From contig OX485803.1 in the NCBI GenBank assembly GCA_950295325.1, positions 3,906,001 to 3,970,000 of the forward strand: DNA of 64,000 nucleotides, given 5' to 3'. Within the stretch, counting starts at the first letter, position 1. Each line of letters begins with the position of its first letter. The position numbers were made by a program, and so were the translations under genes. Below the pieces are notes generated by a model. It searched no databases, had not been told where the DNA came from, and worked only from the letters and a program-made list of their open reading frames with translations. Origin of the DNA: Polytrichum commune (lineage: Eukaryota; Streptophyta; Polytrichopsida; Polytrichales; Polytrichaceae). Below are positions 10,501 to 25,400 of the stretch, in pieces.

Positions 10501-13500
10501 AAGATTTTTATTTGTGAGTTAAGTAAGTGAAACAAATAATCTTAGAGAAGGTGGAAGATTACACTGATAGAATACAATGGTTGTTTGTTCAAATTACTTG
10601 GAGCTTACGGACTCAAGGGCATGGTGCCAAAAATTCAATTTTTGAGGAATTAAGGCATTGGTGGTGAAACATTTCCTGATTGGGATGCTACCCGAGTAAA
10701 TCCAATAAATGAAGTATGAGGGTGTGTATATTTTAGAGGATGTTATCCGCATTCCAGAGAAAAAGAATGCAAGTTTAGAGTCGCCACCGATAATATTATA
10801 GGGAGACACTACGGAAGTTAATGCTACTTCATTGGGAGCTTCATCTTTGACAAGTTTGTTTCAACCGCCTTACACGCCTTCGAGAATGAATGTGGCGATG
10901 AAACAACTCGTGTCACAAATGACGCAACTAAGCATTCATCTTCCTCAACTGTGAGCTTTCAGTAATACAAAATGAGATTCAAACAAGGTACAATGTTATG
11001 ATTGTAAGAAAATGGACCATATTTCAAGGGATTATCTATATCGTGATACAACGGGAGGACCTTTGTTAAGACAAGTTATTTTTACGGAGGATAAAAATAA
11101 GTGTCGTGTGAATGTTGTCGAGATTCAAGATGAGATTCGGGGCAAGACAATTGCAGATTTGGAACAACCTTTGCGCAATGAGGTTGATGTAATGGCGGCA
11201 AAACGAATGCAAGAAAAATCACAACCATGAAGTGTAAAGTAAATGAAGGAGATAGCGAAGGACAATGGATCGAATTTTTTTTGAAGAAGACAACTAGGTT
11301 TTTCATAGTATTTTCATTTTTAATATTCTAGAGGATGTGGGAGTTAAGAAAATAAACACTACAATTGAACAACTCGTAGCAATGGTTTCATCGCTTCGTA
11401 AAGAATTGAAGAATAATTTCTGAATATAAGATCTCTCTCATTTCCAAATCTTTGAATAGAATTGTTGTTTAACAAGATAATAATCCAATCATAAATGTTG
11501 GAAGAAATGGCTCTATGTTGAGAGGAATCCTGATAGATCGCGAAGTGAATGTCAATATGATGATTATCCCGGCAATGAGGTATATAGGCCTTGAATTTGA
11601 AAAAACTTCGTTAATTACCTTGAAATGACCAACAAAAATATTTGCAAACCTGAAGATATGATATCTTATGTGTGTATTAATGTGTTAAGAATTTTCACGG
11701 CCGAAAATTTTTATGTGGTTTTAGAAGAACATAGATCATACGTCGGCCGTAGGTTACAAAAACATACATTCAAAATAATTGGGGCAAAGGGTACATGATA
11801 ATTGAGAATTGAAGGAGCCACATCGGCAACGAATTCGGTTTGTTCCACTAGGAGAAACACTAGCTTTAGATAAATCCGACTCTGATTCACTAGAGGCTGA
11901 CAATTCAGATTGAGAAGAATTTTACACAAACAATTATTCAGATAATGAAGTTGGACTTTATGAAATTGAAACAATTCCAAAGGAAAAAATTTCTCCTCAT
12001 AGAAAAATTCTTGCAAAACGAAAAAATGAGAAATCCGGTTTTGTCAAACAATGAGATAGGATGGAGGTTGAATCAAATTTGGTTGGGACAAAATTAATTT
12101 CTCATGAGTGAGAGTATTTTCGCAAACTCTTGACTAATTTATTCATATTTTTGCCTTCAATTACAAGAATTTGTATGAAGTTACCTTAAAGACGCATAAG
12201 ATTAAGCTTGTGCAAACTGCGAATGTCGTAAAGCAAAAATCTTACCGAACGAATCCCAAGTACGCAGAGGTGATGAAAGTTTTGGAAAAATTGCTAGGAA
12301 TAAAATTCATCCGACTCATAAAAAATTGAATAGCTAACTGCAATTATCATGGCTAAAAAAAATTAAAGATTTGTGTGCATTACAAAATATTCAATGATGT
12401 TACAAAGTAGGATCTATATCCCATTCCATTTTGTGATAAAGTTCTTGAGGAAATTGGAAGATACGACTTGTATTCTTTTATGAATGGGTATACTAAATAT
12501 TATCAAGTAAAGATTTCACATGAAGATCAACTGAAGACCACATTCACTTTATCGTGGGGTACATTTTGTTATGAGATAATGTCATTCGGATTTTGTAATG
12601 CCCCAGCTATTTTTCAAAGACTAATACACAAAATTGTCTAACCATACTTTGGACACTTTATGAGAGTATTTATGAATGGCTTTGAAGTCTACAAGGATTA
12701 AACTTCACAATTGAAGAATTGGAGAGTGTTTTAAAACGCTTAGATGTGTCAAAAATCACACTAAACGTAGAAAAAACAAAAATTAGATTTACATTTGGAA
12801 ATTTCGCCGGTCATATCGTCTCGAAAGAGGAAATCAAAATTGATCCGAAGAAGTTGGAAGCAATTTTAGGAGCATCATTTCCTACTACCAAACGTGAGGT
12901 AAGAATGTTTTTGGAAAATACGGGGTATTATCGCTGATTCATTTAGCGGTACGCTATGATCATTAAAGTCTTAAGTAGGTTTTTCAAAGATGATGTGCAT
13001 CCTCAAGAAGCTACACCGGATGCATTACGGGCTTTTGAAAACTAACGCAAGCGTTATTCTCTACACCAAATTTACGAACTCCGAATTTAGAGAAACTATT
13101 ATTACTGTTTATAAATGCATCAAGAAAAGAAGTAGGTATAACGTTAGTGCAGTTGGATGAAGAAAGATACAACCACCCCATCTATTATGGTAGTAGACAA
13201 CTCACGTTGACAAAGATTAATTACACAATTATGGTGTAAGAAAGGTGGGGAGTTATTTTCGTGTTGAAGATATTTCGACATTACTTATAGGGAACGACAA
13301 CAACGGCGATAATAGACTATAAGACATTGGTTTATTTTCTCAACAAACTAAACGCAACAAGAAGAATCGCGCGATGCATCATTGTGGTTCAAAAGACTTA
13401 CAGATTGTACATCGGGCGGATACAATACATGGAATCGTTGATTTTCTTTCATGAATGGAGAACGAGGTGCAAGTTGTTTCCAAAGATGATAATTTTTCCA

Positions 13501-14837
13501 ACGCAATCTTGATATTGGTTGACATTAATTGATATTGACAATAAACCGGAGAAGTACGAAGATATTATATGATATATTGAAGGTATGAATTTTTCAGATG
13601 GTACAACCAAACAAATGAGAACGAAAAACGCACATAAAAGTTATTTTTACACATTGATAGGTCAAGTGTTTTATTTTTGCAGAAGAGGCGGTATTCTTCA
13701 TCGTACGGTGGGAAATACAGTTGTTCCAAAATTAGTACGTGAGTTTCATGAAGGCTTTTGCGGAGGACATTTTGCGAAACGTGTTATAATGAAAATAAAT
13801 CATTGCGGCACGATATTATTGGCTAACAATATTAAAAGATAATTTTAATTATATACAAATATTGCGTAGTATGTAAAATATTTGCAAATAAATTCATAGT
13901 GAGCGGCAATTTGCACCTTTTTTTTTTGTTAGGGTCATTTGAAAAATGGATTATCGATTTGATAGACCCTTTGTTGGTCACTAAAAATGGACATTATTTT
14001 ATTGTCATTGCTACTGATTATCTCACAATAAACTTTGGTTAAAAAAGAGGTAGCGCGGTTTGTGTATGAACGTGTCGTCATTCGCTTTAGCATTCTTTTG
14101 GAAATAATATCCAATAACGAACCTCAATTCACAAGTGACGTATGAAAGGAGTTAATGGAATAATTAACAATTAAACACAAGTTTATAACTATATACAAAT
14201 CGAATACTAACGAACTAGTAGAACAAACGAACAAGATGTTGTGTTTCATGATTGCAAAAAAACCGGAAATAAGGGCAAATGCTAGTGATTGGGATCTCAA
14301 AATTCATCATGCAATGTGGGTATACAATTCAACTTTTTAAACGGCTATCGGATTCATTTTATTTCGTTTAGTCTATGATATTGAGGCTTTGCTTCCGATA
14401 GATACGAACTCTTGACCCTTTGCATTGCTATGAAAACACGGTTGAATTTGGACGAGTCTCAATAAAACTGGTTAATATTCCTTAACAAATTGGATAAATG
14501 TCAATCAAAGCTATGATAAGCAATTGAAGTTGCTTAAGCAAAAATGAAAAAAAACATGGGTTAGGAAGATAAAGAAGCGGGTGTTTGAAGTTGGAGATTT
14601 GGTGATGATGTATGATTTGAGGCATTTCCGTAGAGGTCACAAAAATCTACTACCCAAGTGGTTTGGACTGTATGAAATCAAAGAAGTTTTTGTGATGAAT
14701 GATATTTATTTTTTATACAACTTCGATGGAACAAATTACCTGGGTCAAATTAATCATGTCAAGTTGAAGAAGATTCATGTAAACTTGTTGAACTAGAGAA
14801 ATTCCGAAGACGGATTTCTCTATAAATATGGGAATAA
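10500..14837 (+). mobile_element. Decayed Ty3/gypsy LTR retrotransposon (gag-pol relic)
   Basis: Polyprotein pieces appear in the standard Ty3/gypsy order, in several frames broken by stops. A zinc knuckle lies near 10,997 (CYDCKKMDHISRDY, with the last Cys replaced by Tyr). A protease-like LRGILIDREVNVN occurs near 11,520. Reverse transcriptase covers ~12,240-12,940 (FCNAPAIFQR, then VFMNGFEVY where the two catalytic Asp are expected). RNase H lies at ~13,090-13,330 and the integrase region, with an H/C zinc-finger remnant, at ~13,700-14,400 (REFHEGFCGGHF; SNNEPQF where Asp is expected). A C-terminal tail GDLVMMYDLRHFRRGH follows at 14,590-14,796. The first base of a 3' LTR may be TGTTATGG at 14,838, after the purine-rich ATATGGGAATAA. 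I found no matching 5' LTR. Several catalytic residues are lost, so the copy is inert. Confidence 0.85.
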
Positions 14838-17800
14838 TGTTATGGTTAAATTTGTGGATTTATTAGCATTATGAAAAATACATAGAGTTAGAAATTATGT
14901 ATGTTGCTAGGAATTGTCGTAAAATCTATAAGATATTGGTCAAGTATTCATTTTATGCAAATGTCCAAGTTGATAAAACGGCGACAAGGTCTATATCTTA
15001 TCAAATTTACATAATAGAAATTTCAATATTAGTTGTATCTATGATATGATAGATTTATATATCAAATCTATGAGTTTGTAGATTTAAGATATTTCTAGTG
15101 AAACTCCCTAATCCGTAGGAGTAAAAGGCTCTCGGCGAAGAGTTCAACACCTTTTTAAAGTGTTTATGAGAGTGATAGTGTAAGGTAGGACAAACTTAAG
15201 TGTTAGAATTAAGAATGACTGATAATGTGATATATGATAGACTTGAGTATAAGAGTTATGACTAGTATTTGTATTAAGGCCTCGGCCTTGAGGGTTTAAC
15301 AAAGGTGAGAGCTACATTTATTACGAAATCTTTAAGTTGTGATTTTCTGTTTCTTTATGCCATTTGCCTCAAAAGGGTCCGACAAATACTCTTTCATTAT
15401 TAGCAAAAGTATTTTTTTCCATACCAAAATTTTCCACTCTTCTATGTAATCCAGAAGTAATAGCATGCCAATATTCAATGTGAAACTTCCCATCTCATCT
15501 TTTATTGATTCAAAGTCATTGACAACGACTATTTCTATCTATATCAAAATACACCTTAACACATTAACACACAGAATCATGTAGTTATGAAAATGATTAT
15601 CTACTATCAATAAAAAAAAAAACCCGAGACCAAAATGATATTTTTGACAATCATGCATCTTGTTCAAAATCTTTGGTATCTTTTGATGTCAAATACATGG
15701 AAACTCAAGACATTACATTAACCATTTAATCCAATTGGCTTTGAATTGGCCAGGTACATGAGTAGTGGCTATTTTTTGAAGCTTCACCAATGTGAGTTCT
15801 GGTATAGAGTTGGATGTTTAATGTTTATTAATTTGTATCAAAAAAATATTCATAAATCCACAAAACAATCAAATGCATTATAATAATTTTAAAATTGTTT
15901 GCATAAGAATAAACCTTCATCATGAAATCATCTTCATTTGAAAAATCCAATACTGCGAACATCTTATTTTAAAAAAATCTAACTGACCTGACAATCATTG
16001 TTGTAGTTTTGGCTATTATCCTTCACTCTTCTTTCGCAGATTGTTTTTTTTATTAGAGTGTTTTCTTTGTACAACCTAGATGCCTCATCAACAGCAACCA
16101 CCGCCTCTCTCTGAAGATAAAAGTAAAACATCAATAACAATTACTTACTAGGATATCTTTGAATCAAACATAAAAATTAACAAAAATTAAAATTTGTACC
16201 TTATAAACCAAGGTTGCAAACACATTGATCGTCAACGTAGTCATTCATTTTTTTTCTTGCAATTTGCATAGTCTTTAAAGGAAATAAAGTCTTTAAATTC
16301 ATCAAGCTTCAAAATCCCTCTATTGCATATGCAACGGATCTTGTGGGATTAATTGGTTTTCACGTGATCTATCTTAATAGATCCGGAATTGCACATAATA
16401 TATAAATTATCAAAAACTAAATGAAACTAAAATATATATATCAAATAAGATTATGAGGTATGATGGTTATTATTAATTGATTGACATCATTCATAACATG
16501 GAGGAGCACCCCGACTAAACCTTTTGGATCCAGAATAATACAATTTGAATAATACCAACGCTCTTCATCAGAGTGATGGCATTTAATGAGGCGTATTCAT
16601 GTTGTCAATTAATACTTACCCTCCTAAACATGAAGCATTTTGTCCTTGTATTTAAGCAATTTTTTTGTCCTTGTTCAATTCTTTCTCAAAACGATGATTT
16701 GGACGTTGCCAATGTTGATTCCAAAAGCTAACAATTTCATCCATAACATTAAAACAAAAACCATCATTTTTGGCAATCGACACATTCAATATATGATCTC
16801 CTTCCCTATAGCCATTGAAAAATTCAATTTTCAATTATTAAATGTCACCCTCGAGGATTGGTCTAACCAGTTCTAACACTACAAAACGACACAATGGAAC
16901 AAAAATTTATTTCACATGTGGGGTCATGCGGGGTTGGTTGATGATAGAATTAAAATATGTTCTTTTCAGCCTATGGGCATAAAAATCCTCGTCTTCCAAA
17001 ACTTGAAAATCAACATCCACATAACAATGAAAATTTATGAAAAACCAATAGAATTAACTTTGTTGAACTCACATACAAAAAAATTAGACAATGTGTTCAA
17101 AATGTGTTGATCATTATGGATTCAACAGTCAACATGATTGAGCGGAGCCTATATAATGAACTAATGAGCGTGAAAATCTTAAATTCAAGAACAACCAAGA
17201 TATGCACATGAATTTTGTACAATATATGGCTACATGGATACGGGCACAATTTGGATCTACAACCTTGGAAAATTGTCCATATTAGGCACGAGCTGGATTT
17301 GCTAGTTCACCTTGGACTAAGTCCCCATACAACTTGCCATGTATGAACTTTAAATGAAGAGAAAGAGGAAGCTCATCATCCCCCTTCCCTTTCCAAACAA
17401 TATTTTTTGGGGGGAATCTTGCAAGTGCATAATTCTATCAGTTGTGCCTTCAGCAACGAAAGTACAATTGACATGATTATGCACTTGCAGGATTACCACC
17501 TAGTTTTTGTTGGTTGAAGGGGGTGATTAGACCTCCCTCTTCATTTAAAGTTCATACATGGCTAATTATGTTCAACCAAATAGATAACTTATTCTTGACA
17601 TTTAGCTCTAGAATAAAACCACGGGGGGTGCACTTCATTGTCAAGTTGAACACCACGTGCGATAAAACAAAATCTACTTTTTACATAAAGCATCACCAAA
17701 ATGGTTCAAAAGTTTATGATTTTTTTTTCATGAGTAGATATACATAGTATCTATTACATAGTAAAAATTGGTAACCAAATTTGATGATTTGTTTTTTTAA

Positions 17801-20379
17801 TAAAACATACCGTTTCTAACTAGAATGACGCAACATTGAACTAAACAAATTACTACAAAAAATGAAGATGACTAAAAATTTCAAAAAAATATACAAAAGA
17901 TATTATCAATGGTTATGTGTATGTAGAAAAAATATCATAATTTTAAAAATTATCTATGGCATGTAATATAGGGTAGCAAACTTTTATCGCACGTGGTTAT
18001 GAAATGTAAGGGGGTGTGACCCCCCCGTGAATAAAACTCATGACAAATTTTGTTGTTTGTAGAAAAATGATAGCCACTATGTCATCTCTTAGCTTTACGA
18101 TTCGTCCTCCATATATAATGAGTGTTGCAAAGGTTATGGAGGCCACTTCAACTTTAGTCCCCTCCTACAATTCTAAATGGCTTAATAGTCACCCATTCGT
18201 CGAAGATCAAACGGGGGAGCACATTGAAGTGGATTGGGAATAAAATACCATGGGAGTAGTTAGGCATGGTTCTACATAGAATACATTAAGTGTGATCTTT
18301 ATTTAGATTTGTATAAAAATGTTTTGATGTTGATTTAAATAATCACAATCATTGGAGATGTAGTTTTGTGTGAACGGTTTTTTTGAACTTCCATCTATGT
18401 TAAGAAGCTTAAGTTTGTTTTTGTGCTTTGTATCCATCATTTCATTATGGTAAGTTACATGTGCTAGCATTCATTCCATTTTTTGAATGTTGAGTCAAAC
18501 TACATTTATTCCAATTCGTGTATAAGATCTTTTTTCAACCTCGCATTTATCAATTGTCAAAGTAAAGTAAAGCATATATGAGGCTAGCCGCTCTTTGTTT
18601 GCATATTATTACGAGAAAAAATAGTATTTCATACTCAAAATTACCACATGTATAGGATATTAATGAGTGTACTTCCATATTCATGTTCATGTTCTTATGC
18701 CATGATAAGGAACATATGTAAGCACCAAGTCAAGGTTTAGACAATCATCTGTCCAAACCTTATCGAGGGCAACATGGCTTGTTATTGCAATACCCTCATG
18801 GGCACTCTAAGTGGTGGATTGTAAAACTTATTATTTTCATTATAAAGTGACCATGCCCAACCATAGTTTAGCTCCTTTGACACTTGTACCTAGAACCCCA
18901 TCTTCTCAGAAGCATGTCCATATTGTTGAACAACAATTGCAGCATTAAAAAACACTATATATCGTCTTGCCATTGAAATGGTAGAAACAACACGAGACAA
19001 TTTGCCACTCTTGGAGCAATTCCTAGATAATTTTAATGTCATAATGACCACATATAGAATATTGATTGCTACTATCAATGTTAATTTGGTTCTCCCATCA
19101 CATGCAAAGCCGGTCTTCAACCATGTGAAGGATGGGGAGCAAGGATAGAATTTGAAATGTCAAAAATACATCTTGTCACATCGAAATTAACGTTGTTCCT
19201 AGAATGGAGGAACATGAGTATAATCCTTGCAAAAAATATATCTATAGAATTTGATATTTTGTTTATATTCATTGACTATGGTTATTTTGTGGCATTTATG
19301 TTGTGTCCCAAATACATCCACTCCAATACTTATGGGAATGGTGGCTCAATTCAAAAGAAGGTCGACCAACATATGACATGGCATTTGCTTTGGAGCAACT
19401 TAAGGTGGGTTACAATCGTTTGCCAATACACATGATGAACGCAAACACCTTCTACCTAAAGAGACTACAACAATGACTTGTATGAAGAAGATTCAATCCC
19501 GGTTGTTGGCCAACTTCCTAGCAGAGTGCAAGACATTGACACACATCCCGACCTTGAGGATTTGGCTCATGTGCTTCTTGAAACTTTGGAGGGGACTAAA
19601 CTAAAGAAGGACTATCTCAATGTTGATATGAATGGTCTCACCGCCCAACTTTTGGATGCACATGAACATATTGACATTTCATTGTCTGTTGAATGAAAAT
19701 CTATACTCTCTTCCTAACCACTTGTTTTATAACCCTACCACCTTTGATGGGGACCCAAAACATGTAATAGTCCCCACCCAAACTCATCTCCCTATCAACA
19801 TTGTTATCCATTATGTGGTACATAGAATGCACATATTAGCTTGTAAGAAGGCACGACCATGCTACTCCAAACTTGCATGCGATATGTATGACCTAAATTT
19901 CATCAATTTAACAATAATATCAGGGCTCCCAAGGATTTTTCAGAGACAAAAGGTGGGCTTTCATTGCTCTCCAGTTGTGACCAACGGTGGCGTGCTCATG
20001 AAAAGTTTATTTTTTCACTTTTTAAATAAGGGGATTTCTTGGACATGACTACACAATAATTACAAGTCTTACTATGGGGGACCCGAAAGAAAAATGAAAA
20101 TGCAACATGGAAAAGAAGAGATCATGGGAAAATATTCACATAGCGGAAATGCAAAAAATAATCCAGTAGGATATCATGAGAGAGGACCAACAACGAGTAT
20201 GAGGTGTACACGGAAGTGCAGAATTAGAGCACCGTAATGCAAATATCCCAACACAACTGATGTGCATTTAAGAGCTATGAGCCAACACAAAATTTGGGAT
20301 GGGAATTGCATATTTCACAGTGTAAACAATGGAATCTAAAGTTGTGTCAATCCTTGACCACTAAATTGTTTCCAGTATT
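14838..20379. other. Long AT-rich stretch: possible LTR start, otherwise unassigned
   Basis: The first few hundred bases may be the 3' LTR of the Ty3/gypsy relic. Beyond that I see only short frames. The longest is 19,632-20,048 on the plus strand (138 codons), preceded by 19,157-19,435 and 19,478-19,696 in other frames. None matches a family I know and no splice sites link them. They could be a decayed transposon too diverged to name. Confidence 0.35.
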
Positions 20380-20880
20380 TAATGTCACGTACGCTATTTG
20401 CGAAGGGCCTAAATTAAATGCCTAGAGGTCTCAAAGTATCATGTCCGCTAATGACAAATATGATTCCATTCGTCAACATAAGTAACTTTTTTAAGTAAAA
20501 AAATATCTACACTATGACATTTAGAATAGCACAATGGGATACGTTAGATGATAGTCTTATGTTTTAGTATTCAAATGGAAGATCTTTTTGAGTGTGCTAA
20601 TAGCAAGTGTCATGTGTTTCATTTTAGTATGCATGAGGAGGATATTCTTGAGCATACTAATGGCAAGTGTCATTTGTGTACACTGCAGTCAACTTGTAGA
20701 CCATTGTGTAACGTAAGCATGCACCTCCTAACATTATTGAACATGCTCATGCCAAGATATTCATAATCGCACTTGAATGCCAAGTGTCATGAGGTGACAA
20801 TTATGGTGAAGTTCTTAATCATCAATGTAACCTAGGATAAGCCGCGAAATAAGGTAAGTGACACTAAATATCATAAATGG
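20380..20880. repeat. Dispersed ~500-bp repeat, copy A
   Basis: This block aligns along its length with 50,630-51,130. Shared words include TTTGCGAAGGGCCTAAA, GAGGTCTCAAAGT, TTGAGCATACTAA, CAACTTGTA and GTAAGTGACACTAA. It is noncoding. It is intact at the site where copy B carries a PIF/Harbinger insertion, so it serves as the empty-site control. Confidence 0.75.
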
Positions 20881-22422
20881 TGTAGTGGAATCCCAAATAT
20901 GTGGATTGTGCGTAACCCAACACAGGGGAATTAGAGCGTCTCCATTAGAAATTTGTGTGGTTGACAACATATGAAGGTTAGCGGAACTTACTGATTGCAA
21001 GCGGCGATTGAATGCACTACTACAAATGTCATGCTCGAAGCAATGTGCTACCTCCAGAAAGCCATCGTGCAAATGATCGTTGGGCCCATCCAAGCAACGA
21101 TCCTCTACATGCATCTCAAAATCGAAAACCCAACGAACTCTTGCACCTTAGCACTCCAAGACACCTTCCCACGCCTCTCTACCTTGAGCAAAATTAACCC
21201 CATTTGAGCCAACCCTTTACACCCTACCTTCATCGACACGACGTCTAGAATAAAGTATATTGATTGCGGGGAGATAATCTCATAATGGGAAGCAAAGGAA
21301 ATCGTCCACATTTATGGGCAAACCATGAATGACCAAGCATATTGCGTCACGTTTCATGATTCATGCCATGATCATGACTCATACATGAGTAGACCATGTG
21401 TCATGAGGTCCATGTCCCTGAGTACCATATGTTCCTGTTGAATCTGTTCCTGCTATTGAAGCTCGTTTAGCATATGAGATGTTCCTATGGAACGCTTATG
21501 TCTCTTGTATGGCGTACCATGTGGGACAGTGGTTTTGGAAAAGGGTTCAACCGGGTCATCTTCCTGGCTGGCGTTGACACAAGTGTTTAGGATCTGTGGT
21601 GTTAGAGGGTGTTGATGGCAATGCTTGAAACTAGGGATGGGCCCGGCCAGAAGTACCAGCTGCCAGTGACTGGTTTATTTGGCTGCATTTACAGACCTTG
21701 GCTCATGTAATGTGAGGACCTCAACAATGAGCCTGATTCCAATTTGATGTGAATGGTCTATTGTTCTTATGTTGAGCAAATCAGGGCTATGTCTGATAGC
21801 ATGATTTTAGAGTAGCTTATTGGGTAGTTTATGTTTGCGGACCTTGGTGGCTGACTATCTTACACTTGGTCTGAGGGTTTGAACATAATCGTGTGATCTA
21901 CTGCATAAATTCAATCCAAGTGGGATCATGCTTGGGTCTCATCCTGGTCTTTCATTCTATTTTGCATAGTCTAGTGATTGCTGCCCGAAGCTCACGATGC
22001 CTAATTTGTTAAGACATCAATGCAGCTAATGCGTAGTAGATGATGGTTGATTTATTGGAACAAGTTCAGGCAGCAGCATGCAGGAGGCTGTATGAATGAA
22101 TCGCAGGTTTGATAGCCCTTTTTCAATGAAACCACTGTACTATTAAGCGATATAAAGAATAAGGATGTGACCTATGAAACCTCGTATACCCCTGCGTAAA
22201 TCTGAAATCGTCATTTCAATACTTTGTTACATTCCAGATTCTATTGGTCTGCATATGCTCCAAACGTCATCCTGGGATCAACAAGGTTGTGCCAACAATT
22301 TCAGTGGATGGGTTTGCCACCAACTTGTGTATTTCCAGGATTTTTTTTTTGTTCTGCTTTGATTACCAATATCATGCTCCTTAAGCTTGCTTCTGTGCAA
22401 TGAATTTAGATTCTTTCATTCA
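20881..22422. other. Spacer; 3' side of the TBL-family gene
   Basis: No coding region recognised; short frames near 20,995-21,311 overlap each other on both strands without a domain. The rightmost few hundred bases should hold the 3' UTR of the minus-strand TBL-family gene. Confidence 0.4.
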
Positions 22423-25400
22423 CTAATTCAAAAACTCAATGGTCAGGTTGGAGGGTTGGGCAAGAAGGGCATGCAGCAATGAAACCCAGTGGTCAGGCAC
22501 ACCTGGTAAGCACCAGCCTGCACAATCACTCACTGGTTTGGTAATCTTTGACCTCGGCTTGCTTTTTCGCCTTTGCCTTGTTCTCCTCAACAACTTTCGT
22601 CTCCCACCGGAGGTGGCTGGTTGAGGCAGGAGACCTGGATGTGCATCCATACGCTCTAAGTTCATTTCAGAGATATCCTGTGTCATATAATGATTTTAGT
22701 GACACCTGCTCAGTCAAATGCATCATGGCACAAGAATACAGACCAGTTGATTCTCAAGACAGTGTTACAACACCTGGTTTGAATTGGTGCTCCAATCGTT
22801 GTTTGAAATGTGGTTTATTTTTTTCAAAAAAAAAGATAAAAGAATCGCATATGTTTAAAAGACTTGTGTTCAAAAGAGATTTGACCACCTTCTCAAAAAA
22901 AAAAAAAAAATCCTAGGTTCGATAAATCAACATAATTGAGGGACCTATGTGATCGTTTAAGAGGAGAGAAATCTAAACTTTGATAATGCATAAGATATTC
23001 AAATGAGCTCCAGAGATTATGATGAAAATGGCTAAAGGCTCAATTTGGATTGGCTAATCATCTCATACTAGTTGCATGCTCAATATCCTAGGAGAAGTGG
23101 GTTAATCAGAAAAAAGTAATCAATCAAGAACCATCTACATTAAGGGTGATGCTCCAGGAGAGTAGGTCAGTAGCATTTACCAATGTCTTCCAACCTGTGA
23201 GAGGGTTGAAAAGCTCATTCTGGATGTCGAGGCATTGTTCGCGAGCAAGGACGACCAGAGCAGTCTGCTCTTCCGGCAGTACATCAGACTCCATTGCACA
23301 TGTCTGGTGCCTGTCATCCTGCAAACCAACGTCCACCCACTGGTGAGCCATGCCTGTAAGATATGTGGGCCTTATGTGGTCACTTGTTATAATTGAACAC
23401 CTATATTTGAGTGGTATATGGCAAGGCTTCTGGTTAAGAACGGAACCAGAAAGACACTTGTTATGAGGAGATTGGATTTTGTGTGCTCAGAATATAGACA
23501 CCATACTAGGTACCATTGTCGGCACAATGGGGAGAACCCTTTGTGAATCACTTAAAGAGAGAATTTTTTCGCTTTGACCTCCTATAACTTTTACGATTCG
23601 GCTCCGATCTTGAACATGAAATAACAATCTTTGTGGTTTATCACAATTGTCAACCGGATGGAACAATTCCCGATCCGACCCACCTGCCAAAATTGCCCGT
23701 GGAATTGGAAGTGCCCATAATAGGGTCAGATACCTTAACCTTTGCAAATCGTAAGGTATGTGCGGTACCTATTCTCACGTACTACAAAGCCAAGCCAGCA
23801 AATTCTATGTGACCTAACTGACTTACCTACATACAGGTATTGACGTTCTACCAACTCACCAGCCAATGCACAGGAGAAATGGTCCTGAAGACTTTGATTC
23901 CTTTGAAAGAGGACCTCTGCAACACAAGCAAATGCCAAATCAGTATGTACTGAGTAATAAGTACCGTTGAAAGCTTTGAATGCAATGCCGTCCTCTTTCG
24001 ATGGATAGAGTTTGCACCAATCTTTCAAGATAACCTACACTTGAAGCCAGCCATTGACAAGGAACAAGAGAGTTCCTTGAGATTGAATGGGAAAGGCATG
24101 GCCAGAGGACATCGAAGTGCAGGCCATTTGTAATCCAACCTCAATGAATGATCTTGCAGTTTCAAGGGAGAAGCGGTGGCCTTGTGACCAATCCAAGTAG
24201 ACCACGTCTCCATTGTTCCGGAAAATTTTGCGAGTCTTGGAGTGCCACATGCTTCCTGAACTGAGTATCAGTATATGCACCGACTCATTCACTGCATCAC
24301 CCCATCGAGAATCTGCATCGGAGTTCCACGAAGTAGTTATGTAGTCATTGCAAGCGGTTACTATGAAAATTTCAAAGGGAACGTCATGTCCATCCTCAAC
24401 ACGAATAGATAAACACAAAACCCTACATATGCTACCGAATCGACCGAGTTTGAATTCCTTATATGATCCGCTTTGATGCCAAGCCGAGCATTCTAACTCC
24501 CTTGTTCTCTTCAATTCTCACAAAGGACACGTGAGAACCGGGCTCATTACGCCAACTCAGTCCCTTCTTACCAACACGATCAAGATTTAGCAACACTCGG
24601 TTGTTTTCAAACACGACGCCAGCCCTGCGGAATGCATCCGGGGAATCGTCCCACGCTACCAGCCAGTCCACTTGGAGCTGCTTCACTGTGATGTTGTACG
24701 ACTTAATGTAGTACATGTGACTGCCCTGCGTCCATCCACCACTTTCTCCGGGTCATTCTTCTCCTTTATTACAACACCTACCAACTTCGCACATTGAAAC
24801 AACTCTAATCAACAATACTGAAGGCCCACAAGGAGAGTGATGCTTACATACTAACCATTCTTCTACAGGTTTTTAGTGTTGGAGTAGTCCTCCAGAAGTA
24901 AGCTTAGCTTAGGGCTTCCTCATACTGAGAGAACAATCTATAGGAATCAAATAGAGATGCCGACCACGCAATCAATCATTTTTGTCAAAGTCAACATGTA
25001 TTGACAACATCATAGGTGCAAGCAACTGTTGATCGATCATGGCTATGGCTGGCTCTCGAACTTCAAGATGAATTCACGTTTCTTAGCGGAGACCACGTGA
25101 GGTATCCATTACTCGACATTCCTCAACAAAACCATTAAACAACATCACCGAAGGCCCGCAATGGGACTGATACCTACATACATCCTGTTCTTCCTCAGGA
25201 GTTTGGAAATGGAGTGGTTCTCCAAAAGTGAGTTCAGGGCTTCCTCTTTCTGAGAGAACAATCCATAGGAGTCAAATAGAGATCCCGACCATGCAATCAA
25301 TCATTGTTGTCAAAGTCATGAGGTATTGACAAATTATTAGGTGCAAGCAACTGTTATCGATCATGGCTATGGCTGGCTTTTGAAATTGAAGATTTCAGGT

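Noticed and set aside
23487-23747. Minus-strand 86-codon frame within TBL intron 4 as an extra exon
   Set aside because: It does not match the segment expected between KVFRTISPVHW and TCAMESDVLP and contains no family motif. It may be a repeat fragment in the intron.
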